DNA from: Shewanella waksmanii ATCC BAA-643
Lineage (GTDB): Bacteria > Pseudomonadota > Gammaproteobacteria > Enterobacterales > Shewanellaceae
DNA length: 64,000 bases
Assembly (NCBI RefSeq): GCF_000518805.1
Contig: NZ_KI912497.1
Location: 198,396-262,395, forward strand
Direction: 5' to 3'
Part shown: in pieces, positions 51,394-61,317 of the stretch
How positions within the stretch are numbered: the first letter of the stretch is position 1
Layout of the letters: the number at the start of each line of letters is the position of its first letter
Notes under the pieces: generated by a model
Told to the model about the DNA's origin: nothing
Seen by the model: only the letters and a program-made list of their open reading frames with translations
Databases searched by the model: none
Position numbers and translations under genes: made by a program

Positions 51394-53307
51394 TTAAATC
51401 TCTTCAACCGGGTCACTAAATAGCGAGCCTTGCGCGGCACTCACACCGAGGATCTTTAATGTCTGCCACTCTTCAAACACATCCACACCCTCAGCAAAAA
51501 CTTGTACCTCTGTACGATAGAGCCCACCAATCAAGCTCCTCACAAACAACTGATTTTCCTGCCTTAAATGAATCTGACTCACAATTGATCGATGTAATTT
51601 GATCAGGTCGATCTGGCAAGTTTTGATGTATTGAGTACTGACAACCTGTAGTCCAACTCGATCCACACACAAACGGGCACCCATTTTATTAATCATATCC
51701 AGCGTCCCTTTTAAGCTTTCAGTATGATTAACAATAATATCTTCATTGATTTCGAAAATGAGCCTTGAGGTTAGATGCCGATACTCAAGTAAGGTGGTTC
51801 TAAGCCAACGCACAAAAGCACGACTGGTCAAAGTGTCGAGACTTAAATTGATGCTATAACTCATGCCATCTTTGCTGGCATTAAGCAGGTCAAACAACAC
51901 AGTTTCTATCACTTGTCGTTCGATTTGAGGTGTTAGGCCACATTTGATGGCCATCGGCAAAAATAGCGTCGCCCGCACCAGTGTCCCCTGATTGTCACGC
52001 AGCCGAGACGAGACTTCGAGGTGGTGAGTTTGCATATCGCTATCCACAACAGGTTGCGAAAAAGCCACCACACGCTTGTTCACTAATGCATATTCAAGGA
52101 AGCTGCGCCAACGTACTGAGCCTTTAGCAAAACCTTCATCAACTGCGCCTTTGTCGTACATAAACCAGTTGGAACTGCCCTGAAATTGCGCCGCCCGTAA
52201 TGCCATTTCAGCTTCTTCAACTAATTGCGTCTTATTGTCGCCAACCTTAAAGTACGCCACCCCGATATGGAAAAAGTCTTGCTGTTTAAGCAGTTCATCA
52301 CTGAGCTGAGCTTGGCAAACTTTAAGCAGTTTGTTGGCGAGTTTTTCTGTATCCTGCAGAGAGATTTGTGGCACCACTAGGGCAAATTGATTCTGGCTAC
52401 GCCGTGAAAAAATACTGTTGGCTTGACCATCGAGTACCTGGCCTATTGCGGCAATGACTTGCCCCAGCATCTCATTAACGGGCTCCTCGCCTAAATCTTG
52501 TTGTAACAGGTCAAGGTCTGCCATTTCTAGCAAATACAGCACACCGGGTGCCAACATGCCGGCATCGTTACTCAAGGCATCGAGACGATTTTTGAGAAAT
52601 AGTTGATTACCTATGCCGGTTTCGGGATCCAGAAAAGTATTGGAGCGAATAAACTGATCAAAACGAGCACGCTGCTTTTCTGCATCGTCAAGTTCAAGCA
52701 GCATTTTAGTGAGGGCGCGATTAATCATTCTTGGCCTACCATGACCAGTTTCCGCTAAGGCTTTGTCATAGTCATCCGATAAAATTAAATGACTACGCTT
52801 TGCCAAATCTTCAACGCCCTCTAACTCCAACGCCAACCAACGGTAACCCCACATCACTAATAGGGCTGTAGCTATCAAACCGACCAGCAATAAAATCACT
52901 TCATACATACTAATGTCGTGCAGCAAGAACGGTTTAGGCAGGGTTAATTCCATGCTGTAGTTGGCGGGCGTCAGCAAGTTTCTTTGATAACTCACGCTAC
53001 TGAGATGTTGTACTTCAGCCTGGTAGTGGTAAACACGTTGTTCACCTTCATAAAGTACAAAATTTTGAGTCTGAAACGCTTGTAGTATCTGTGGCAACCA
53101 CTGTGATAACTCATGGGGCTGAGACAGTTGCTGCGCTGAATGTTGGCCAAGTAAGCTTTGAATTTCGTCGACTTTCTGCTGCTGAAACTTATAGGTTAGC
53201 TGCACAAAACTCAAACTGGCAGTGAGTAAAAAGATGCATGCCACGGCAACTAATGATAGTAGCCAAAAACTGGTCAACTTGCGGGTTAACATTTGAGTCA
53301 ATTTCAT
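51394..53307 (-). CDS. mshH: MshH/CsrD-like protein with degenerate GGDEF and EAL domains
   Basis: From the ATG at 53307 the product is about 637 residues. It has two membrane segments (about 12-32 and 133-155), a periplasmic domain between them and a coiled/HAMP-like region. A GGDEF-type domain follows at about 215-370, where SQNQF replaces GGDEF. The EAL-type domain (about 390-635) has EVSSR for EALLR and VDRVG for DDFG, so neither enzymatic activity is expected. E. coli CsrD has the same loss and promotes RNase E decay of the CsrB/C small RNAs. It lies at the head of the MSHA cluster, separated by 263 bp from mshI1. The longer start at 53322 adds five residues. Confidence 0.9.
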   Translation of the reverse strand: MKLTQMLTRKLTSFWLLSLVAVACIFLLTASLSFVQLTYKFQQQKVDEIQSLLGQHSAQQLSQPHELSQWLPQILQAFQTQNFVLYEGEQRVYHYQAEVQHLSSVSYQRNLLTPANYSMELTLPKPFLLHDISMYEVILLLVGLIATALLVMWGYRWLALELEGVEDLAKRSHLILSDDYDKALAETGHGRPRMINRALTKMLLELDDAEKQRARFDQFIRSNTFLDPETGIGNQLFLKNRLDALSNDAGMLAPGVLYLLEMADLDLLQQDLGEEPVNEMLGQVIAAIGQVLDGQANSIFSRRSQNQFALVVPQISLQDTEKLANKLLKVCQAQLSDELLKQQDFFHIGVAYFKVGDNKTQLVEEAEMALRAAQFQGSSNWFMYDKGAVDEGFAKGSVRWRSFLEYALVNKRVVAFSQPVVDSDMQTHHLEVSSRLRDNQGTLVRATLFLPMAIKCGLTPQIERQVIETVLFDLLNASKDGMSYSINLSLDTLTSRAFVRWLRTTLLEYRHLTSRLIFEINEDIIVNHTESLKGTLDMINKMGARLCVDRVGLQVVSTQYIKTCQIDLIKLHRSIVSQIHLRQENQLFVRSLIGGLYRTEVQVFAEGVDVFEEWQTLKILGVSAAQGSLFSDPVEEI

Positions 53308-53450
53308 CGCCGCATCCTGCATTATTATTGTTATTGTAATCGAAAAGGTCGCTCCTTGAACTCAGTAACCTCAAACGATTGATTCAACTAATACTAGCGA
53401 CTTTGCTAGCGTAAAGTATCACCATACAAAGAAATAGTTACCGCCTCAAT

Positions 53451-53477
53451 AAAAAAGGGCCTCGCGGGCCCTTTTTT
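53451..53477 (-). terminator. Terminator of the malic enzyme gene
   Basis: Eleven-base arms AAAAAAGGGCC and GGCCCTTTTTT with a five-base loop lie 17 bp past the malic enzyme stop (53495). The T-tract is on the minus strand; the plus strand also has one. Confidence 0.92.
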
Positions 53478-53494
53478 CAATCACAGCTTTACCG

Positions 53495-54742
53495 TTATGC
53501 CATATAGTTCTCAGGTAGGCTGTCGATAGCCGCAACGCCAGAATCAATTGCAGCTTGAGCTACGGCCTTAGCAACATTAGACAGTAAACGCGGATCCATG
53601 GGTTTAGGAATCACGTAGTCTGCACCAAATGTGAGCGAATCAACATCTGGGTAAGCAGCCAATACATCAGCGGGCACTGGCTCTTTAGCCAATGCGGCAA
53701 TGGCATGTACCGCTGCAATCTTCATCTCATCATTGATTTGTGAAGCACGTACATCTAACGCACCACGGAAAATGAATGGGAAGCAAAGCACATTGTTAAC
53801 CTGGTTAGGGTAATCGCTTCGACCGGTACCCATGATCAAATCTTTACGGACGTCGTGCGCCAATTCAGGTTTGATTTCAGGATCGGGGTTTGAACAAGCG
53901 AAGATGACTGGGTTATCAGCCATCAATGCCACGTCTTCAGCGCCAAGTACGTCTGGACCTGACAATCCTAAGAAAGCGTCAGCACCTTTAATCACATCTT
54001 GCAGAGTACGCTTGTCAGTATTGTTAGCAAACAGTGCTTTATATTCGTTGATATCATCACGACGGGTGTGAATGACCCCTTTGCGATCTAGCATGTAGAC
54101 ATTTTCGCGTTGCACACCGCACTTAACTAGCATGGTCATACATGCAATCGCCGCAGCGCCCGCCCCCATACAAACAAAAATGGCTTCTTCAAGTTTCTTA
54201 CCCTGAATTTCAAGCGCATTGATCATGCCCGCTGCGGTTACAATCGCGGTACCATGCTGATCGTCATGGAAAACTGGGACATTACAACGCTCAATCAGGG
54301 TCTTTTCAATTTCAAAACACTCTGGCGCTTTGATATCTTCAAGATTGATGCCGCCAAAAGTATCGGCAATGGCTTCAACCGTGTTAATAAATTCTTCAGT
54401 AGTACGGTGTTTGACTTCAATATCTGTCGCGTCAATATTGGCAAAGTGCTTAAACAGCAGTGCTTTACCTTCCATCACAGGCTTTGATGCCAATGGACCT
54501 AAATTGCCTAGTCCTAAAATAGCAGTACCGTTAGAAATCACCGCAACCGTATTACCTTTAGCGGTATAACGATAGGCATCGTCTGGGTTGGCAGCAATTT
54601 CACGTACAGGCTCAGCAACCCCAGGGCTATACGCTAGCGCCAGATCTTTACTGCTAGCAGCAGGCTTAGTCAGGCTAACAGCGGTTTTACCTGGTACGGG
54701 GAACTCATGATAATCTAGGGCTTGTTGACGGAAATCGGCCAT
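53495..54742 (-). CDS. Malic enzyme (oxaloacetate-decarboxylating), short form
   Basis: From the ATG at 54742 the enzyme has 415 residues. It has the N-terminal KDLALAYSPGVAEPVREIA and the substrate motif VFHDDQHGTAIV. The nucleotide-binding stretch is FVCMGAGAAAIACMTML and the metal site lies near IFACSNPDPEI. Malic enzymes convert malate to pyruvate, CO2 and NAD(P)H. The short form lacks the C-terminal phosphotransacetylase-like domain of MaeB. Cofactor choice (NAD or NADP) is not readable with confidence. The longer frame from 54796 starts outside the family's normal N-terminus. Confidence 0.93.
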   Translation of the reverse strand: MADFRQQALDYHEFPVPGKTAVSLTKPAASSKDLALAYSPGVAEPVREIAANPDDAYRYTAKGNTVAVISNGTAILGLGNLGPLASKPVMEGKALLFKHFANIDATDIEVKHRTTEEFINTVEAIADTFGGINLEDIKAPECFEIEKTLIERCNVPVFHDDQHGTAIVTAAGMINALEIQGKKLEEAIFVCMGAGAAAIACMTMLVKCGVQRENVYMLDRKGVIHTRRDDINEYKALFANNTDKRTLQDVIKGADAFLGLSGPDVLGAEDVALMADNPVIFACSNPDPEIKPELAHDVRKDLIMGTGRSDYPNQVNNVLCFPFIFRGALDVRASQINDEMKIAAVHAIAALAKEPVPADVLAAYPDVDSLTFGADYVIPKPMDPRLLSNVAKAVAQAAIDSGVAAIDSLPENYMA

Positions 54743-54921
54743 TTTTTTAATCCTGCAAATGCGCAAATTAGTATCGAAGAAGAGGTCAACAGCCAACGCA
54801 GTGCCTAGCTGCCTTCATGGCGGCCTTAAGCTAGCGTGACTGAGGCTGCTAATGTACTCGAATCAACACACTTTTTAAACAAAATATTAGAAAATTTCAG
54901 TTTATTATGAACTAAATCGTT

Positions 54922-55692
54922 CTAAGGCTCATTTACCAAACTTATCTGCGAGGGATGATAGCTAATTAACTGCCACTTTTTGTAGGAATAATACAACTGA
55001 CCACGGACAATAACGGGACTTTCAAGCAAGTTTAGGTTCAAAATGTTGCTAAACTTACGAAAATCTTCTCTAGGTATGCCTACGTAAAATTTTTCATCGA
55101 TTATTAGCCACAAATGTTGAGCTTTTCTTTCAAAGCCGGTCACTGTACCTCGAATTTCACGCCACTGATTACGATCATCGCGGTTAAGTTGTGATATTTG
55201 CTTAGCTTGGTAACTTGGATGGTTCCATAAACCACGCTGCTTTTCACGTGCTAGCGCTTCAACACTATTTAAACATTGCCAGAAATAGTCATTTTGATAG
55301 ACCCGTGCTTTCGCGTAGCCTTCACCCAGCAGAGCTTCTTGTACATGCTGGCCCTTTTCGGTGTATACATAAGCCAGCGTTCTGCCATAGGGGTCGAGCT
55401 TTCTTTGATCAAAGGCGAGTTGCAATGTTTGGCCTTTATGCAATAACTGCTGCATAAACTGCCTAGCTTGATTGGCATAGGGTTCTGATAATTCAGGGTA
55501 CTGTCTATCAATTTCAGGAGAGTTCACCCCTATGAGCCTCACCGTACGGCCATCGCTCAACACTATAGTGTCGCCATCAATGACATAATCTAAGCTCACA
55601 GTTTCATCATATTGTGTAGGCACGCACTGACTTTCCGCCGCTAGCTTGAGCGAAAATAGCAGCATACTGGCTAACACCATCAATCTGACCAT
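54922..55692 (-). CDS. Secreted thermonuclease-like (SNase) protein
   Basis: From the ATG at 55692 the 256-residue protein has a Sec signal (MVRLMVLASMLLFSLKLAAE). A staphylococcal-nuclease domain follows at about 30-150, with VIDGDTIVL, VRLIGVNSPE and the catalytic-site block DPYGRTLAYVY. A second small domain (about 170-250, TVTGFERKAQHLWLIIDEKFYVGIPRED) resembles an OB fold. Calcium-dependent nucleases of this type cut RNA and DNA outside the cytoplasm. The extra domain is not part of the minimal SNase. The gene stands alone, about 130 bp downstream of rpmE's terminator. Confidence 0.88.
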   Translation of the reverse strand: MVRLMVLASMLLFSLKLAAESQCVPTQYDETVSLDYVIDGDTIVLSDGRTVRLIGVNSPEIDRQYPELSEPYANQARQFMQQLLHKGQTLQLAFDQRKLDPYGRTLAYVYTEKGQHVQEALLGEGYAKARVYQNDYFWQCLNSVEALAREKQRGLWNHPSYQAKQISQLNRDDRNQWREIRGTVTGFERKAQHLWLIIDEKFYVGIPREDFRKFSNILNLNLLESPVIVRGQLYYSYKKWQLISYHPSQISLVNEP

Positions 55693-55820
55693 GATAAATC
55701 CTAGATACTTAAGGCAATCCTTAGACTCCCACATTATTGGCTAAAACACGACTGTTAATGCGCAAGCGCGAAAATATCCCGCTAGACACTCAGCGACAAC
55801 CACAGAATTTTAGCCAATAA

Positions 55821-55845
55821 AAAAGGCGCCAATTAGGCGCCTTTT
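55821..55845 (-). terminator. rpmE: Terminator of rpmE
   Basis: AAAAGGCGCC and GGCGCCTTTT arms with the loop AATTA sit 24 bp past the rpmE stop. Confidence 0.92.
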
Positions 55846-55868
55846 CTTGTTCTTTACAGAAGTAATAA

Positions 55869-56081
55869 TTACTTCTTGCCAAGCATACCGAAACGCTTGT
55901 TGAACTTGTCGATACGTCCGCCAGTATCCATAACTTTCTGGGTACCAGTGTAGAATGGGTGACATGCACCACATACGTCCAAGTGCAGTGGCTTACCTGC
56001 AGTTGAATTTACTTTAATTACGTTACCACAAGTACAAGTTGCAGTGATTTCTGCATATTCAGGGTGAATACCTGCTTTCAT
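55869..56081 (-). CDS. rpmE: 50S ribosomal protein L31 (zinc form)
   Basis: The 70-residue protein begins MKAGIHPEYAEITATCTCGN. It keeps the four zinc ligands C16, C18, C37 and C40 (CTC... CGAC), so it is the C+ type that stores zinc and is replaced by the zinc-free paralogue under zinc limitation in many bacteria. The terminal part GRIDKFNKRFG is typical. It has its own promoter region (56082-56220) and terminator. Confidence 0.97.
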   Translation of the reverse strand: MKAGIHPEYAEITATCTCGNVIKVNSTAGKPLHLDVCGACHPFYTGTQKVMDTGGRIDKFNKRFGMLGKK

Positions 56082-56220
56082 TTGGATTACCTCAGTTGAA
56101 GGCCATGTCGCTCTCCCAACCCGAAGTCAGGCACCACATGCAGTTAATAAATAATTAGGCGGCGGATATTACAGCAACTGCCAACAAGATACAAGCATCG
56201 AAATTAACCCGTGCTTTTTG

Positions 56221-56982
56221 CTAACCACTTTGGCTTAAACGTTCAAACTGCTGCTTAGCACTTGCGCCATTGGCAAATTGCTCTATCACTGCAGTCGTCG
56301 GACAGTTTAGCAAAACATCCGCCCTTAAGCTGTTAATGTTTCCTTTATTAAAGGCTTTGGGATTCGCTTGGTATATCGCCAAAATAGCACCGTAAGTATT
56401 AACCTGCCACTGCTTAGCGTAGTTGCTACCAATACGCCACAGCGTCTGCGTGGGCTCTGTTTGCAACTGACAGCTCAAATCAGCATGTTCATTGGATTGC
56501 ATTACCACTGGGGCAGCAACTTGACTCGCCGTAGCAATAGATTGGGGCTTTTTAGCCACTGGCGCCACCGCCGCAGTTTGTGTTTCACTCAATTCGGTAG
56601 GGATTTTCATTTCACCGTTAAACAGTGCAATCCGCTTCACTTCACGCCACTTGTTGACTCGATGCTCTTTGATAACCAGTTGGGCGTCAGGATCGTTAAT
56701 GTCTTCCACACCGGTTAAGTGCAGCATAAAATTGTTGATGGGTTTAACCATCAACCTTTCCTCACCAGACGACTGCAGCACAATAAATTGCAGCTTATCT
56801 AAACTATCGTGCTCGGAGACAATATTAAGACGTAAATTGGGGTAGCCACCTAAAATAAAGCTCTGCTGATTGATACTCACATGGGTAACTTTTGCCATTG
56901 CGGCGCTTTGACATACCACAAGAAACAATACCGCAGACAACGCCTTGCCGATAAACTGTATTGACTGATTGTTGATACTCAT
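56221..56982 (-). CDS. Short FimV-like periplasmic protein
   Basis: From the ATG at 56982 the protein has 253 residues and a Sec signal cut near AMA-KVTHV. The mature start resembles the FimV/HubP N-terminal domain (SINQQSFILGGYPNLRLNIV). Toward the end it has TLWRIGSNYAKQWQVNTYGAILAIYQANPKAFNKGNINSLRADVLL, the LysM-like FimV motif. The long acidic membrane-anchored C-terminus of true FimV/HubP is missing, so this is a short paralogue of unknown role, perhaps binding peptidoglycan. I prefer the ATG at 56982 to a GTG at 57015, because AGGG precedes it and the signal peptide begins there. It is divergent from priA. Confidence 0.78.
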   Translation of the reverse strand: MSINNQSIQFIGKALSAVLFLVVCQSAAMAKVTHVSINQQSFILGGYPNLRLNIVSEHDSLDKLQFIVLQSSGEERLMVKPINNFMLHLTGVEDINDPDAQLVIKEHRVNKWREVKRIALFNGEMKIPTELSETQTAAVAPVAKKPQSIATASQVAAPVVMQSNEHADLSCQLQTEPTQTLWRIGSNYAKQWQVNTYGAILAIYQANPKAFNKGNINSLRADVLLNCPTTAVIEQFANGASAKQQFERLSQSG

Positions 56983-57142
56983 CATTGACCCTATATCTTC
57001 CTTAATTCCGCTCACGACCGCTGTGCTTAATAAACTTTGTGCACCACATTACTTATCATTCATCACATAGTTCAGATAAAAGTAGCTCTCGATAATCTGT
57101 GTCGGTACACTGGTTTTATCGTCGAAATATGCTTAGAAGTTT

Positions 57143-59338
57143 ATGTCTTTGTTTGTTGAAGTCGCACTGCCAGTTCCTATGCGACAATCCTTTAGCTATA
57201 AAATAACCCCTGAAGACGCACCGCGTGCCGTCCAAGGCGTAAGGGTAAAAGTCCCTTTTGGCCGCCAGCAGCTAATTGGACTTGTTATTGCCCAGACTGA
57301 TCAATGCGACCTAGCAGAAAATAAAATGAAGTTCGTCAGCGAATTTCTCGACGACGAGCCACTGCTACCACAGTCACTTTATAAACTAACCTCTTGGGCT
57401 GCAAGGTATTACTTTTGCAGCCTAGGACAAATGCTATCGCAAGCTTTGCCTGTCGCCCTCAGAAAAGGGGCAGCCATCAACACACCAAGTCAACGTTTTT
57501 ACCGAGTCACTGCCAGCGGGAAAGAGGTCGAACTCGATACCCTCAAACGCGCGCCAGCACAGCGAAAACTGTTACAACAACTGCAGCAACAATCGCTATC
57601 AGCAGACGAGTTCAACCAACTCGACTTCAGTAAAGCCGCACTTAAAGCGCTACTCGATAAGCACTATATTGAGATAAATGAACGCCTTAACCAAGTCGAT
57701 TTAAGTTGGCGCGATAAGCTTCAACTCGATGAAGAGCCCCACCAACTTAATGCCGAACAAGCCATCGCGGTCGCGACCTTAAACCAACAGCAAGGTTACC
57801 GAACCAGCCTGCTTGAGGGGGTGACCGGCTCAGGTAAAACGGAAGTCTACCTGGCACTACTGGAAACCGTTTTAAAACAAGGTAAACAAGCACTGATTCT
57901 GGTGCCTGAGATTGGCCTAACGCCACAGACCATTAGTCGCTTTAAACGTCGCTTCAGTGTTGATGTTGCCGTCATTCATTCAGGGCTCACGGACAACCAG
58001 CGCTTAGAAGCATGGCGCCAAGCCAAAACCGGGCAAGCCGCCATTATCATTGGTACTCGCTCAGCATTATTTACCCCTATGCGCTACCCGGGCATGATCA
58101 TCTTAGATGAAGAACACGACGCAAGCTTTAAACAGCAAGAAGGGGTCGGCTACCACGCTAGAGATCTCGCTGTGATGCGTGGTCATCTTGAAGATATCCC
58201 GGTATTACTTGGCAGTGCGACGCCATCACTGGAAACCTTACAAAATGCCCTTAGTGGCCGCTACCAGCAACTTACCTTAGGTCAGCGTGCTGGCCCTGCG
58301 GAGAAAGTGCGCCAAGGCATCATAGATATTCGTAATCAGCCATTAAAACACGGTTTATCCCATGGTTTGCTAAATGAAATGCGCATTCATTTAGAAGCGG
58401 GTAATCAAGTTCTATTATTTTTAAACCGCCGCGGGTTTGCCCCAGCTTTACTATGTCATGAATGCGGCCACTTACATGAATGCGACAGATGTGATGCTTT
58501 TTTTACTGTTCATCAAGGCTTAGGTGAGATCCGCTGTCATCATTGCGGCAATCAATACGCGATCCCCAAACAATGCCATCAATGTGGCAGCACCATGTTA
58601 ATGGGCCAAGGGGTGGGTACCGAACAACTAGCAAACGCACTTGAAACACTGTTCCCTAAACACCCAGTGATCCGCATTGATCGCGACACCACCAGTCGTA
58701 AAGGCGCACTCGAAAGCCACTTAAATGCCATCCATAAAGGCGAGTACAAAATTTTGGTTGGTACCCAAATGCTGGCAAAAGGGCATCACTTCCCCGATGT
58801 GACCTTAGTTGGCCTATTGGATGTCGACGGCGCATTATTTAGTGCCGATTTTCGGGCACCAGAGCGATTTGGCCAGTTATATACTCAGGTTTCTGGGCGC
58901 GCGGGCAGAGCCAAAAAGCCCGGTACCGTGCTCATGCAAACCCATCAGTGCGACAATCCGATATTGCGCGAGCTGATGCATAAAGGCTATGGCGAATTTG
59001 CCCGCGGTCAACTCGTTGAAAGACAGCATGCACTACTGCCACCGGCATGGAATATGATACTGCTGCGCGCCGAAGCCCACCAAGCCGAAGATGCCGATGC
59101 CTTCCTCAGTCAAATAGCGCAACTATTGCCACAAAACGATGAATGTGAAGTCATAGGCCCGATGCCAGCCCCTATGGATAGAAAAGCCGGTAAATATCGC
59201 CGGCAGCTGATGTTTCAAACCAAGCAGCGCAACATGTTACAACAAGCATTTGAGCATGCCTTACCGCATATTGATGCCTTACCACTCGCCAAACGGTGCC
59301 GCTGGAGTATTGATAGAGACCCACAAGATCTTTTATAG
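57143..59338 (+). CDS. priA: Primosomal helicase PriA
   Basis: The 731-residue protein has the N-terminal DNA-binding domain (VEVALPVPMRQSFSYKI), Walker A GVTGSGKTEVYL (about residues 228-239) and the DEAH-type box ILDEEHDASFKQ. The zinc-binding cysteines form paired CHECGHLHECDRCD and CHHCG/CHQCG motifs (about 435-480). The helicase motif VSGRAGRAKKPG is also present. PriA restarts stalled replication forks by loading DnaB. Length equals the E. coli enzyme. It is followed by argS with a 223 bp gap. Confidence 0.97.
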   Translation: MSLFVEVALPVPMRQSFSYKITPEDAPRAVQGVRVKVPFGRQQLIGLVIAQTDQCDLAENKMKFVSEFLDDEPLLPQSLYKLTSWAARYYFCSLGQMLSQALPVALRKGAAINTPSQRFYRVTASGKEVELDTLKRAPAQRKLLQQLQQQSLSADEFNQLDFSKAALKALLDKHYIEINERLNQVDLSWRDKLQLDEEPHQLNAEQAIAVATLNQQQGYRTSLLEGVTGSGKTEVYLALLETVLKQGKQALILVPEIGLTPQTISRFKRRFSVDVAVIHSGLTDNQRLEAWRQAKTGQAAIIIGTRSALFTPMRYPGMIILDEEHDASFKQQEGVGYHARDLAVMRGHLEDIPVLLGSATPSLETLQNALSGRYQQLTLGQRAGPAEKVRQGIIDIRNQPLKHGLSHGLLNEMRIHLEAGNQVLLFLNRRGFAPALLCHECGHLHECDRCDAFFTVHQGLGEIRCHHCGNQYAIPKQCHQCGSTMLMGQGVGTEQLANALETLFPKHPVIRIDRDTTSRKGALESHLNAIHKGEYKILVGTQMLAKGHHFPDVTLVGLLDVDGALFSADFRAPERFGQLYTQVSGRAGRAKKPGTVLMQTHQCDNPILRELMHKGYGEFARGQLVERQHALLPPAWNMILLRAEAHQAEDADAFLSQIAQLLPQNDECEVIGPMPAPMDRKAGKYRRQLMFQTKQRNMLQQAFEHALPHIDALPLAKRCRWSIDRDPQDLL

Positions 59339-59561
59339 CCGCTGCGACTTTGCTAATCATAAGCCATCTGCCGAACAGGATTTGTGTCACATTGCGCTAA
59401 CATCTAGCGGTTATACTGCGCGGATTGACAGGTTAATCGGCAGAAAGGTGAAAAACAGCGACAAACTTGCCAACAAATGATAGCAATTAACCTAAGATAA
59501 CGGCTAAAATACGCGGTTATCCCTGAATCTTTTTTACTTGAAAACTGTCGATTAAACGCCA

Positions 59562-61307
59562 ATGAAATCACATATTGAATCTTTGCTCGCCCAAGCCCTT
59601 GAATCTCTCAAACAACAGCAAGTCGTCCCAGATGATTTTGCCGCGCGAATTCAAGTAGACCGAACCAAAGATAAAAGCCACGGTGATTTTGCGACCAACT
59701 TGGCCATGATGTTGACCAAGGCGGCACGTAAAAATCCACGTGATATTGCGCAGCTGATCATCGACAGCTTACCGGCCTCTAGCCATGTCGCTAAAGTGGA
59801 TATTGCCGGACCAGGCTTTATCAACTTTTTCATCGACGAAAATGCCTTAGCCAACCAACTCATGGAAGCGCTAGCCGATGCGCACTTAGGCGTTAGCTTG
59901 CCAGAACAACAAACCGTTGTTGTCGACTATTCATCACCTAACCTTGCTAAAGAGATGCACGTGGGTCACCTGCGCTCAACCATTATCGGTGATAGTGTCG
60001 TGCGCGCCCTCGAGTTTCAAGGACACAAGGTTATTCGCCAGAATCACGTGGGTGACTGGGGAACTCAATTTGGTATGTTGCTGGCCTACATGGAAGAGCT
60101 TCGCGCTGCCAATGGTGAGCAAGCACAAATGGAGCTAGCTGACTTAGAGAGTTTTTACCGCGCCGCTAAAGTGCGTTTTGATGAGTCAGAAACCTTTGCG
60201 ACTCGCGCCCGTAAACTGGTTGTTGAACTACAATCTGGCGACGAATACTGCAATAAATTATGGCGTGAGTTTAACGATATTTCACTGAGCCATTGCTACG
60301 AAGTTTATGACCGTCTTGGCGTCAGCTTAAGCCGCGAAGATGTACGCGGTGAAAGTGCCTATAATGATGACCTAGAAAATGTCGTTAATGAACTCGACAA
60401 GCAAGGTTTGCTGTCAGAAAGCAACGGCGCAAAAGTGGTTTTCCAAGAAGAGTTCCAAAATAAAGATGGCGAGCCACTGCCGGTTATTATTCAAAAAGCC
60501 GATGGCGGCTATTTGTACGCCACCAGTGATATGGCAGCAATGCGTTACCGCTCTGAAGTACTCAAAGCGGATCGTGCACTGTACTTTGTTGATTTACGCC
60601 AAGCATTACACTTCCAACAAGTCTTTAGCTTAGCCCGTAAGGCGCACTTTGTCCGTCCAGAACTCAGCCTTGAACATATGGGCTTTGGTACTATGAACGG
60701 CGAAGATGGCCGCCCGTTTAAAACCCGCTCTGGTGGGGTAGTTAAACTGGTTGATCTACTAACAGAAGCAGAAACCCGCGCACTAGAGCTAGTGCGTAGT
60801 AAGAATCCTGATATGGATGAAGCTGAACTGCAAAAAATCGCCAAAGTCGTCGGTATTAGCTCGGTTAAATATGCCGATTTATCTAAAAACCGTGCCAGTG
60901 ATTACATCTTCAGTTTTGAGCAGATGTTGAGCTTTGAAGGTAACACCGCACCATACCTACTATACGCCTACACCCGTGTTGCCGGTATTTTCAAACGCGC
61001 AACCGATATTGATCTTAGCCAAGCAACAATTAGTTTAGGTCATGACAAAGAGAAAGAACTCGGCAACAAGTTAGCCCAGTTTGGCGAAGTACTTAACCGT
61101 ATGGTCAGTAAAGGTCAGCCCCATGCATTATGTGGCTATTTGTTTGAACTAGCGGGAGCCTTCTCAAGTTTTTACGAAGCCTGCCCAGTACTAGCAGCGG
61201 ACACTGAAGCACAAAAGAACAGTCGTTTACTGCTGGCTCAGCTCACGGCGAAAACCCTAAAGCAAGGCCTTGACCTACTAGGCATTGAAACCCTAGAGCG
61301 TATGTAG
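59562..61307 (+). CDS. argS: Arginyl-tRNA synthetase
   Basis: The 581-residue class I synthetase has the N-terminal Add-1 domain, the HIGH motif as HVGH within SSPNLAKEMHVGHLRSTIIGDS (about residues 125-146) and the anticodon-binding DALR domain at the C-terminus. The usual KMSK lysine motif is absent, as in most ArgRS (here FGTMNGEDGRPFKTRSG). It charges tRNA-Arg, for which it needs tRNA to activate arginine. The gene sits between priA and the SPOR gene, a common gammaproteobacterial order. Confidence 0.97.
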   Translation: MKSHIESLLAQALESLKQQQVVPDDFAARIQVDRTKDKSHGDFATNLAMMLTKAARKNPRDIAQLIIDSLPASSHVAKVDIAGPGFINFFIDENALANQLMEALADAHLGVSLPEQQTVVVDYSSPNLAKEMHVGHLRSTIIGDSVVRALEFQGHKVIRQNHVGDWGTQFGMLLAYMEELRAANGEQAQMELADLESFYRAAKVRFDESETFATRARKLVVELQSGDEYCNKLWREFNDISLSHCYEVYDRLGVSLSREDVRGESAYNDDLENVVNELDKQGLLSESNGAKVVFQEEFQNKDGEPLPVIIQKADGGYLYATSDMAAMRYRSEVLKADRALYFVDLRQALHFQQVFSLARKAHFVRPELSLEHMGFGTMNGEDGRPFKTRSGGVVKLVDLLTEAETRALELVRSKNPDMDEAELQKIAKVVGISSVKYADLSKNRASDYIFSFEQMLSFEGNTAPYLLYAYTRVAGIFKRATDIDLSQATISLGHDKEKELGNKLAQFGEVLNRMVSKGQPHALCGYLFELAGAFSSFYEACPVLAADTEAQKNSRLLLAQLTAKTLKQGLDLLGIETLERM

Positions 61308-61317
61308 GACTGCCGAC

